This document shows positions 1 to 4,569 of a stretch of 5,120 nt of DNA, in pieces. Source of the DNA: Morganella morganii (GTDB taxonomy: Bacteria; Pseudomonadota; Gammaproteobacteria; Enterobacterales; Enterobacteriaceae); NCBI RefSeq assembly GCF_003996855.1, contig NZ_NRQY01000001.1:2684378-2689497 (forward strand). Direction: 5' to 3'. Position 1 is the first letter of the stretch, and each line of letters opens with the position of its first letter. The position numbers and the translations under genes are program-made. The notes beneath the pieces are model-generated. The model was not told the DNA's origin, searched no databases, and saw only the letters and a list, made by a program, of their open reading frames with translations.

Positions 1-81
1 ATTACCCTTACTTACGCCCGTTCTGAAAAAGAAACTGGCGGTAGACCAAAATTCACAGTGAACATCCTTTCCATTCGATGA
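1..81 (+). CDS. C-terminal tail of an unidentified protein, cut by the window edge
   Basis: The plus strand is open in frame 1 from the first base, giving 26 codons and then TGA at 79-81. The readable tail begins ITLTYARSEKE and ends TVNILSIR. The residue mix is protein-like (alternating hydrophobic and charged residues, a beta-strand-like end), but the stretch is too short to place in a family. It could be the end of a gene lying left of the window, or chance. It would converge on the minus-strand open frame at 111-290. No terminator hairpin is visible after the stop. Confidence 0.3.
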   Translation: MTLTYARSEKETGGRPKFTVNILSIR

Positions 82-110
82 TTTCAAAAAAACACTCTTT
101 CTAAAATAAG

Positions 111-290
111 TTAGAACACATCAACTACCGTGTTCTTCTCAGAACCACAATGCAGTAATATAGAATCCTTCCCCGCATCATATTTAACTCTGCACTTAAC
201 AGGCTTTATCTTAGTAGCATTATCGATGCTTCCCTTCAAAAAATAAAACTGGTAATAACGATAGTTCAAATCGCATTTGATAGATAAAAA
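111..290 (-). pseudogene. Small open frame, probable remnant of a hypothetical protein
   Basis: A minus-strand frame stays open for 59 codons in AT-rich DNA and stops at TAA (111-113). It has no ATG; TTG at 267-269 is the only early alternative start and has no ribosome site. The product is rich in Tyr, Lys and Phe, has three Cys residues (one near the start, CRVKY and LLHCGS) and ends NTVVDVF. An ATG at 299-301 lies in another frame and reads MINSF before diverging. One extra T in the T run at 286-290 would join the two frames into a protein of about 63 residues, so this may be a gene broken by a single-base deletion. Family unknown. Confidence 0.3.
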
Positions 291-323
291 CTATTAATCA
301 TGCTTTATCGATCGACTCAAATG

Positions 324-338
324 ATCACTTAATGTGAT
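324..338. repeat. 15-bp inverted repeat, possible operator
   Basis: ATCAC at 324-328 and GTGAT at 334-338 are perfect inverted arms around a 5-base AT-only spacer. The site lies in AT-rich DNA 23 bases upstream of the possible minus-strand ATG at 301. The size and symmetry suit a dimeric regulator site, but short palindromes are frequent in AT-rich DNA. It does not match a CRP site, which would need a TGTGA/TCACA pair spaced by six. Confidence 0.25.
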
Positions 339-418
339 AATTTATTTAGTAAATTTATCAACTGACTGTAGGTTTCTCTGATGAGCAGAATTTCTTTGTA
401 AACGTCGTTAAAACGGTG
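329..418 (-). pseudogene. Short helical open stretch, possible C-terminal gene remnant
   Basis: A minus-strand frame of 29 codons lies between stops at 419-421 and 329-331. It translates to a helix-like peptide containing FNDVYKEILL and ending LLNKLSH. No start codon is present, so if real it is only the tail of a lost gene. It stops 28 bases before the possible ATG at 301 of the neighbouring remnant, and both lie on the same strand, which would suit a decayed small operon. It is short enough to be chance, and no family is recognised. Confidence 0.18.
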
Positions 419-450
419 TTAGCGCATGGATAGGGTAAGGTTGCAATTTT

Positions 451-465
451 GATTCTGTCACGTTA
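451..465. repeat. IS6 left terminal inverted repeat
   Basis: This is the terminal repeat downstream of the transposase stop codon. Compared with the copy at 4511, it has A instead of G at position 2 and A instead of G at position 10. The 4511 copy therefore looks closer to the ancestral tip (GGTTCTGTCG). Confidence 0.75.
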
Positions 466-503
466 ATGCAAAAAGTTTGTGGCAAATGCGGCCTGGCTAT
501 TTT

Positions 504-1183
504 TTAGACAGCCAGCAGATAAAATTGTTCTGCAGGAGACAATTCATCCCCGCCCGGATGCTGCCACAGCCCCTTACGCAACATATGTATCAATTCGATG
601 CCCGCTAGGAGCGTTTGTGCCCGCCTGAAGGATTTGAATCCCAACATCAGCCGTATCCGCCGTTTGATATTCCGGTGGTCCTGCTCTATCAGGTTGTTCA
701 GATACTTATTCTGCCTGACGGTGACAGTCTCATCTTCTGATTTATCCGTGTTGAGTGTGGTCAGTGCCGCCGTGTTGGCGCCGCTTTTGTCGATGGTTAC
801 CCCTTCCGGTTCACCATGATGACGAATGGCCTTGCGGAAGAAGCGCAGAGCCGCTGCCGCAGCCCGCTTGGCCGTCAATAAAAAGTCGATGGTCTGACCT
901 TCAGTATCGACAGCCCGGTACAGGTATTTCCACTGACCTTTGATTTTTATGTACGTTTCATCCATTCGCTATCGTCTGCCACCGTGCGTTTATGCCGGCG
1001 AAATGGCTTATCCAGCAAGGGCACCAGGCGGATAACAGAGTGGTCAACGATAACACCACGCTCCGCCATCATTTCTTCCAGGTTGCGCAGGCTGAGCGAA
1101 TACGCCAGATACCAGCGAACACACTGCGCGATAATATCGAGCGGGTAATGCAGACGTCTGAAAGCCTTTCGGATGAGCGACAT
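504..1183 (-). pseudogene. IS6-family transposase, inactivated by frameshift, stop and deletion
   Basis: The gene starts at ATG 1183-1181 (MSLIRKAFRR) and ends at TAA 506-504. The N-terminal part (to about 980) has the family segment CVRWYLAYSLSLRNLEEMMA. The C-terminal part (965-504) carries the DDE residues in their usual contexts: D in MDETYIK, D in VTIDKSGAN and E in NNLIEQDH. Three lesions are visible. A base is missing near 979 (GTGGC where the family pattern predicts GTGGGC), which shifts the frame. The resumed frame has TAG at 971-969 where Trp of the RRWRMDETY segment is expected. About five residues, including the conserved R-W of the helix-turn-helix (VDHS-T-x-x-R-W), are absent at about 1036/1037. 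Mended length would be about 226 residues against the usual 230-240. Also, the family's TAKRD reads TAKRA. Confidence 0.9.
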
Positions 1184-1230
1184 GGGACATACCGTGATAA
1201 ATGAAAACAGTATATTACCCAATGCCGCCG

Positions 1231-1245
1231 TAATGCGACAAAACC
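1231..1245. repeat. IS6 right terminal inverted repeat
   Basis: This repeat lies upstream of the transposase start, 47 bases from the ATG at 1183. On the minus strand it reads GGTTTTGTCGCATTA and pairs with the left repeat at 11 of 15 positions. In IS6 elements the short space between this end and the gene usually carries the transposase promoter. Confidence 0.72.
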
Positions 1246-1330
1246 TTTATTTATGCGGCATCGTTAATCGGGTGACAGAATAAGCTGAACCGATGATACC
1301 CGTTTAGCCATCCATGCACCAACGCCCACG

Positions 1331-1453
1331 TCTTTGGCGGGCGTGGCACCACAGGCGGCAGGATTGGCAGCCTACGCTGCAACGAAATTTGCAGTCGAAG
1401 GTTTAATCGAAGCCCTTCAGAAAGAGAGCATAAAATCCATGGCAATCGACTGA
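1331..1453 (+). pseudogene. Fragment of a short-chain dehydrogenase/reductase (SDR)
   Basis: In this frame the sequence reads SLAGVAPQAAGLAAYAATK followed by FAVEGLIEALQKE, then diverges and stops at TGA 1451-1453. This is the active-site stretch of classical SDR enzymes: Tyr (codon 1373-1375) and Lys (1385-1387) form YxxxK, and the helix FAVEGL follows as usual. About 30 to 35 residues are recognisable from a family of about 250, so the Rossmann nucleotide-binding half and the substrate-binding C-terminus are both gone. The frame is open back to a TGA at 1286-1288, but 1289-1330 is not SDR-like. Loss of the 5' part fits rearrangement at the IS6 element ending at 1245. The parent enzyme's substrate cannot be told. 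Confidence 0.72.
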
Positions 1454-1539
1454 TGGTAATGGCATTCCCCATTCGCTATCACACACAGAAACCAATGACT
1501 TGCCCACACAATTTTATGCTGCCTCAAGCACAGTGGTCA

Positions 1540-1932
1540 TTAGGCGCGCATGGCTTCCAACACTTTTGCGCTATCGACTATCTGAACAAAGCTGACAATA
1601 TTGCCGTTGCGCAACCGATATATGTGCGCAAAGGAGGCGCTAAAGAATTTACCGGTGGCCCGATAGGTACCGTGATAAAACCCTTGGGCAATCACGCAGT
1701 CGCCGGCATCATAGAAGTGATCGACAGCGGCGCGATAGCCCAGCCACTCCGATCCCAAGCGCTGATGCACATTTTTGATGATTTCCTCTGGGCCGATGTA
1801 AGTCCCGGCGTAGGGAAAGCCAGCGGCCTCGGTCCATTCCGCATCGGGTGCCAGTGCCGCCAGCAGGTTACGGCCATTATCTTCAGAGCTGCCTTCATAG
1901 GTAGCGCGTACGATCTCAAGATTGGTTGGCAT
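1540..1932 (-). CDS. SnoaL/NTF2-like protein (ketosteroid isomerase-related, COG3631 type)
   Basis: The 130-residue length matches the family. The protein has the expected order: an N-terminal helix (MPTNLEIVRATYEG), the segment LAPDAEWTEAAGFPYAGTYIG followed by a helix (PEEIIKNVHQRL), then strands ending FAHIYRLRNGNIVSFVQIVDS. This is the cone-shaped alpha+beta fold of SnoaL_2 domains, used for small-molecule isomerases, cyclases and binding proteins. The start ATG at 1932-1930 has a good ribosome site, AGGAG at 1944-1940, seven bases upstream. No signal peptide is seen, so it is probably cytoplasmic. It is transcribed divergently from the MBL gene across a control region with two inverted repeats. 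It appears intact. The substrate is unknown; it may have worked with the SDR whose fragment lies beyond its 3' end. Confidence 0.85.
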   Translation of the reverse strand: MPTNLEIVRATYEGSSEDNGRNLLAALAPDAEWTEAAGFPYAGTYIGPEEIIKNVHQRLGSEWLGYRAAVDHFYDAGDCVIAQGFYHGTYRATGKFFSASFAHIYRLRNGNIVSFVQIVDSAKVLEAMRA

Positions 1933-1960
1933 GTCTCTTCTCCTGTGGCTTAATCGGGAT

Positions 1961-2006
1961 ATTCCGGCCAGCCCCCGCAGATACAGTGCTTACACCTGGC
2001 CGGAAT
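1961..2006. repeat. 11-bp perfect inverted repeat, leader hairpin or operator
   Basis: ATTCCGGCCAG at 1961-1971 and CTGGCCGGAAT at 1996-2006 are exact reverse complements separated by 24 bases. The GC-rich arms would form a stable stem at the 5' end of the SnoaL transcript, ending about 28 bases before the start codon and leaving the ribosome site free. No T run follows, so it is not a simple terminator. It could be an mRNA-stabilising hairpin, a pair of operator half-sites or an attenuator. Confidence 0.6.
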
Positions 2007-2012
2007 GAGGCT

Positions 2013-2040
2013 ATTGTAGGCTGCTTAATTCCGCTGCAAA
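2013..2040 (-). promoter_or_regulatory. Probable sigma-70 promoter of the SnoaL gene
   Basis: On the minus strand, TTTGCA (2040-2035, four of six to the -35 consensus) is followed after 16 bases by TACAAT (2018-2013, five of six to the -10 consensus). Initiation would fall near 2006, giving a leader of about 74 bases before the ATG at 1932. The leader would begin with one arm of the inverted repeat at 1961-2006. The call is by consensus only. Confidence 0.45.
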
Positions 2041-2041
2041 A

Positions 2042-2076
2042 ACCGTAGTTATGGCAATAGTCGGTTGCACTACGGT
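2042..2076. promoter_or_regulatory. 8-bp inverted repeat beside the promoter, possible regulator site
   Basis: ACCGTAGT at 2042-2049 and ACTACGGT at 2069-2076 are exact inverted arms separated by 19 bases. The left arm starts two bases upstream of the predicted -35 box of the SnoaL promoter. That is where an activator would bind, or a regulator serving both divergent genes. No regulator gene lies in the window, so the binding protein is unknown. Confidence 0.4.
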
Positions 2077-2296
2077 AAACAATATGCCGTTTTTCATGTC
2101 ATTTATATGGCCCCTGCGACGCTTACCAAAATCCCTGTACGAGCGTTCGGTCAACGCCATCGTCAACTCTGTGAAAGAATTTGATGACATCATTCAAGCT
2201 TTCTCAGTGGATAAAATCATTTTCTTCATTATGCTTAGTATAAATAAACAGCAGGTAGTGGGTGTTTTCAACTATTTTTTTGCAAAAAGGAGTTGT
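2077..2296. other. Upstream region of the MBL-MoaF gene, no gene assigned
   Basis: This stretch separates the inverted repeat from the MBL start. It is readable as an in-frame extension of the MBL protein from ATG 2051, but the extension precedes a clear signal peptide and ribosome site, so it is treated as untranslated. The best -10 like sequence is TATAAA at 2239-2244, with only a weak -35 match upstream. A reverse-strand open frame at 2011-2193 has no good ribosome site or family match. No RNA gene or terminator was recognised. Confidence 0.4.
2287..2292 (+). promoter_or_regulatory. Ribosome binding site that sets the MBL-MoaF start
   Basis: AAGGAG lies four bases before ATG 2297 and seven before ATG 2300. 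The seven-base spacing favours the second ATG, but both lie at the head of the same signal peptide. This site argues against the much earlier in-frame ATG at 2051. Confidence 0.7.
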
Positions 2297-3490
2297 ATGA
2301 TGAAAAATATGATTTTAGGACTGTTACTGACCTCATCCATGCTTTCGTCAGGGGGGATCTTGGCTGCGAATATGGAGGTCAAGGTTTATAATCCCCAGCA
2401 GGCTTCTCTTTTTCCCGTATCGTCTACATTGCTCACAGGAAAAAATGAAGCCATTTTGATTGATGCACAATTTCAAAAAAACGATGCAGAGAAACTGGTT
2501 TCCCTGATTAAAGCCTCAAACAGGAAATTAACAACCATTTTTATCAGTTACAACGATCCTGACTATTATTTTGGCCTGGACACCATCCTGAACAGTTTTC
2601 CCGATGCCAAAGTCATATCTACCGCGCAAACGGCCTACCTGATATCTGAAAGCAAAGACGAAAAGCTGCATGTATGGAAAGCCGCGTTAAAAAGCAATGC
2701 GCCGGATAAATTAGTTACGCCCACAGCCATTATTGGCGATAAACTCACGCTGGAAGGGCAAGATATTTTCATCAAGAGAAATCCGCGGGATCCATCGCAC
2801 ATTTTTCTGTGGATCCCTTCAATCAAAACCATCGTCGCGGGCGTGTCTGTTTTTGATGGCACACATGTCTGGACCGCAGATACTCAGGGACGTGAGGGAT
2901 ATAATAACTGGAAGGCTATACTTGACGAGATGAAGAAACTTTCTCCTGAAAAAGTGATCCCCAGTCATTATATTGATAAGCAGACGGATTATTCGCCGAA
3001 ATCAATTGATTTCACAAGACAATACATTTCCGATTTTGAGAAAACTACCCAGTCAGCCAAGTCATCTGTTGAGCTCATTGCCGCGATGCAGTCGAAATAC
3101 AAAAACCTGAGTGGTGTGTCAAATCTGGAGATGAGTGCCAAAGTTGCCATGAATGAAATGCCCTGGTCTGTCAAACAGGTGTTTCCCGCTATCGGTAAAA
3201 CATTGGAAGTCAAATTTGGCGAGACTGTTTTTGATTTGACATTTCATGACAACCAGATCATGTCATTTATCGGCACATCGGGTGCATTTAAGGGCGTGAA
3301 GGATAAGGTGTCCTATCGGGCCGTGGAAGTAGCAGAACGTGTGTACATGGTTTACTGGCATGAACCTTCTACAGGGTCTAACGTGGTTCACATTGAGAAT
3401 TTCAACAATAACAAAGTCTATACCAATATCGCAGCCAAAGATGGCAGCTTCACCCACCTTGTGGGTTCTTTTACAATCAAGTCGAAATAA
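2297..3490 (+). CDS. Exported MBL-fold protein with C-terminal MoaF-like domain
   Basis: The protein has 397 residues (396 from ATG 2300). Residues 1 to about 24 are a Sec signal peptide: Lys3, hydrophobic core MILGLLLTSSML, cleavage near GILA-A, so it should be periplasmic. Residues about 30-230 follow the metallo-beta-lactamase order: strand EAILIDAQF (51-59), then the metal loop at 84-93, then SHIFLWIP with His168, AGVSVFDGTHVW (181-192) and VIPSHY with His224. The metal loop reads SYNDPDYYFG where HxHxDH would normally stand, so of those ligands only Asp89 is clear; the usual GD reads GV (Val183). His168 and His224 are kept. This may be a subfamily trait and implies altered or absent metal binding. 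Residues about 230-290 are a helical linker. Residues about 296-397, with GKTLEVKFGE, VSYRAVEVAERVYMVYWHEP and HLVGSFTIK, resemble MoaF/lipocalin-like beta barrels. Substrate unknown. It probably shares a transcript with the gene 12 bases downstream. Confidence 0.85.
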   Translation: MMKNMILGLLLTSSMLSSGGILAANMEVKVYNPQQASLFPVSSTLLTGKNEAILIDAQFQKNDAEKLVSLIKASNRKLTTIFISYNDPDYYFGLDTILNSFPDAKVISTAQTAYLISESKDEKLHVWKAALKSNAPDKLVTPTAIIGDKLTLEGQDIFIKRNPRDPSHIFLWIPSIKTIVAGVSVFDGTHVWTADTQGREGYNNWKAILDEMKKLSPEKVIPSHYIDKQTDYSPKSIDFTRQYISDFEKTTQSAKSSVELIAAMQSKYKNLSGVSNLEMSAKVAMNEMPWSVKQVFPAIGKTLEVKFGETVFDLTFHDNQIMSFIGTSGAFKGVKDKVSYRAVEVAERVYMVYWHEPSTGSNVVHIENFNNNKVYTNIAAKDGSFTHLVGSFTIKSK

Positions 3491-3502
3491 GGTAAACAGA
3501 TC

Positions 3503-4138
3503 ATGAAAATAACAGTGATTGGCGCAAGTGGCAAAGCGGGAAGATTGATTGTCGATGAGGCTATTTCTAGGAATCTCAAAGTCACGGCGGTTGTCAGGGA
3601 TAAAAGAAAACTGGCAGATGACAAGGGATCATTTAATCTCCTTGAAAAGGATCTGTTTGAACTGACTGATGACGATCTCAAGGATGCGGATGTGGTGGTG
3701 AACGCATTTGGTGTGTGGGATCCGCAACAACGGGATCTTCATGAAAAAGTGGCGAAGCATTTATGCGGCCTGTTAGCAGGCAAACGCCAAGTGCTGATCA
3801 TTGTGGGCGGTGCCGGCAGTTTATTTATCAACGACAGCCACTTACCTTTAAGTGAGTCTGAGGGTTTTCCTGAGAACTATAAGCCGATTGCGGATGCGAT
3901 GGCTAAAGGGCTGGCCGTTTACCGGGCTGCCCAGAACGTGAACTGGATCTATATCAGTCCCGCTGCGGAATTTCTCGCGGATGGAGAAAAAACCGGAAAG
4001 TATGTCCTCACGGGTGAGTTTTTCACAACAAACGAAATCGGTGAAAACAAAATCAGTTATGCCGACTATACCCGGGCACTTATTGATGTGGCGTTATCGG
4101 GAGAGCATATCAGGGAAAGGATCTCTGTAAGATGGTAA
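3503..4138 (+). CDS. NAD(P)-binding oxidoreductase, COG2910 type (putative NADH-flavin reductase)
   Basis: The 211-residue product begins MKITVIGASGKAGR, a Rossmann beta-alpha-beta with the G7-x-x-G10-x-x-G13 dinucleotide motif. VVRDKRKL follows at the end of the second strand, where a basic residue often prefers NADPH. DADVVVNAFG (strand 4 region), QVLIIVGGAGSLF and WIYISPAAEF match the atypical SDR/NmrA-like proteins grouped in COG2910, and the length is typical. These are cytoplasmic and are usually called NADH-flavin reductases, although few have been tested. The start ATG at 3503 has a modest TAAGGT ribosome site at 3488-3493 that overlaps the stop of the MBL gene. With a 12-base gap, co-transcription and translational coupling are likely. 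It appears intact. No terminator is visible after it. Confidence 0.85.
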   Translation: MKITVIGASGKAGRLIVDEAISRNLKVTAVVRDKRKLADDKGSFNLLEKDLFELTDDDLKDADVVVNAFGVWDPQQRDLHEKVAKHLCGLLAGKRQVLIIVGGAGSLFINDSHLPLSESEGFPENYKPIADAMAKGLAVYRAAQNVNWIYISPAAEFLADGEKTGKYVLTGEFFTTNEIGENKISYADYTRALIDVALSGEHIRERISVRW

Positions 4139-4160
4139 CAGCCCGTTGGTAGAAGGAAAT

Positions 4161-4208
4161 ATGAGCGCCTCCCAACTATTTAACAACGGCGAAGGATTCG
4201 GCAGGTGA
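4161..4208 (+). pseudogene. Possible start of a third operon gene, cut short
   Basis: AGAAGGA at 4151-4157 is a good Shine-Dalgarno sequence, though close (three bases) to ATG 4161. The frame reads MSASQLFNNGEGFGR and stops at TGA 4206-4208. The TGA lies just before the inverted repeat that opens the recognisable IS110 region at 4212. The simplest reading is that a gene following the reductase by 22 bases was interrupted, leaving only about 13-15 codons. The peptide is too short to identify, and the match may be chance. Confidence 0.25.
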
Positions 4209-4211
4209 GGT

Positions 4212-4288
4212 GTGGATCCTCGCAGATTTCCGGCATCATGGTGCCCAATACGAGATGCATAAAGCTCCCAGCTAACTGGAGGATCCAC
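4212..4288. repeat. 10-bp perfect inverted repeat covering the IS110 ribosome site
   Basis: GTGGATCCTC at 4212-4221 and GAGGATCCAC at 4279-4288 are exact inverted arms around a 57-base loop. The right arm contains most of GGAGG (4278-4282), the ribosome site of the transposase at ATG 4292. In a transcript reading in from upstream the stem would hide that site. In a transcript starting inside the loop it could not form. Such arrangements limit transposase made from outside promoters in several IS families; here it is an inference from position. Confidence 0.55.
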
Positions 4289-4291
4289 GAT

Positions 4292-4510
4292 ATGAAATAT
4301 ATCCCTGTCGGCGTTGATATTGCAAAACATCTGATGCAGGTGCATTTCATTGATGAACATACCGGTGAAGTTATCGAATAAACAGATTAAGCGTGATGCT
4401 TTGTTGAAATACTTCAGCAATCGCGAACCTTGCCTTATCGGTATGGAAGCGTACGGCGGTTCTCAGTACTGGGCACGCGAACTGGAAAAACTGGGGCATA
4501 CAGTCAAATT
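4292..4510 (+). pseudogene. IS110-family transposase, frameshifted N-terminal fragment
   Basis: From ATG 4292 the protein reads MKYIPVGVDIAKHLMQVHF and continues to GEVIE, then TAA at 4379-4381. The family reading resumes in the +1 frame from 4380 as KQIKRDALLKYFSNREPCLI, then GMEAYGGSQYWARELEKLGH, so one extra base lies at about 4376-4379. The Asp in GVDIAK and Glu in GMEA are the first two residues of the DEDD (RuvC-like) catalytic set. The last two Asp residues and the C-terminal serine domain are missing, because the gene is cut at 4510 by the IS6 end. Roughly 72 of about 340 residues remain. GGAGG at 4278-4282 is the ribosome site, nine bases upstream. Confidence 0.85.
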
Positions 4511-4569
4511 GGTTCTGTCGCGTTAATGCAAAAAGTCTGTGGCAAATGCGGCTGGGTTATTTTTTAGAC
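4511..4569 (-). mobile_element. IS6-family element, 59-bp left-end remnant
   Basis: This block matches 451-509 at 53 of 59 positions in the same orientation. It contains the terminal repeat (GGTTCTGTCGCGTTA) and the DNA down to the transposase stop codon region (TTTTTTAGAC). It abuts IS110 sequence on the left, as expected for an IS6 insertion there, and an IS66-type end (GTAAGCG) on the right, which cuts the copy off at its transposase stop. The rest of this IS6 copy is not in the window. Confidence 0.82.

Larger units (their letters stand above)
451..1245 (-). mobile_element. IS6-family insertion sequence, full length but inactive
   Basis: The element is bounded by imperfect terminal inverted repeats: GATTCTGTCACGTTA at 451-465 and, read on the minus strand, GGTTTTGTCGCATTA at 1245-1231 (11 of 15 identical). 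The 795-bp length is typical of the IS6/IS26 family, which has one DDE transposase gene filling the element. The transposase is on the minus strand and is broken. Eight-base flanks do not match (GCAATTTT at 443-450, TTTATTTA at 1246-1253), so no target duplication survives. IS6 elements move by replicative cointegration or homologous exchange, and the missing duplication fits later recombination. A second, truncated copy of the left end lies at 4511-4569. Confidence 0.88.
4212..4510 (+). mobile_element. IS110-family element, 5' fragment
   Basis: This stretch holds the upstream region and the first third of an IS110-type transposase gene, ending abruptly at 4510 where an IS6 end begins. IS110 elements have no conventional terminal repeats, so the left limit is uncertain and could lie anywhere between the reductase stop (4138) and 4212. 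At most 153 bases separate that stop from the transposase ATG. That is short for a complete left end carrying a bridge RNA, so either the left end is truncated or the element belongs to the subgroup (IS1111) with the RNA beyond the gene. Either way this copy cannot move by itself. Confidence 0.7.

Noticed and set aside
598..1204. Plus-strand open frames across the IS6 element
   Set aside because: They are antisense shadows of the transposase and show no ribosome sites or family features.
1453..1953. A 166-residue plus-strand open frame
   Set aside because: It lies antisense to the intact SnoaL gene, which has a ribosome site and family motifs. The plus-strand product has no recognisable domain.
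1961..2006. A rho-independent terminator
   Set aside because: The stem is strong but neither strand has a T run directly after it, the loop is 24 bases, and it lies between two divergent starts.
2011..2193. A 60-residue minus-strand open frame as a divergent regulator
   Set aside because: It has no ribosome site or DNA-binding motif, and it overlaps the predicted SnoaL promoter.
2051..2296. An 82-residue N-terminal extension of the MBL-MoaF protein from ATG 2051
   Set aside because: A clear signal peptide and AAGGAG site begin at 2287-2300. An exported protein would not carry 82 residues ahead of its signal peptide, and the extension overlaps the likely regulatory repeat at 2042-2076.
4139..4291. 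A complete IS110 bridge RNA gene
   Set aside because: The space is short, the left boundary is unknown and no full set of loops could be matched. Only the 10-bp inverted repeat is supported.
4094..4420. A 108-residue minus-strand open frame
   Set aside because: It runs across the reductase end, the IS110 leader and the IS110 gene, three unrelated pieces, so it is a chance frame.
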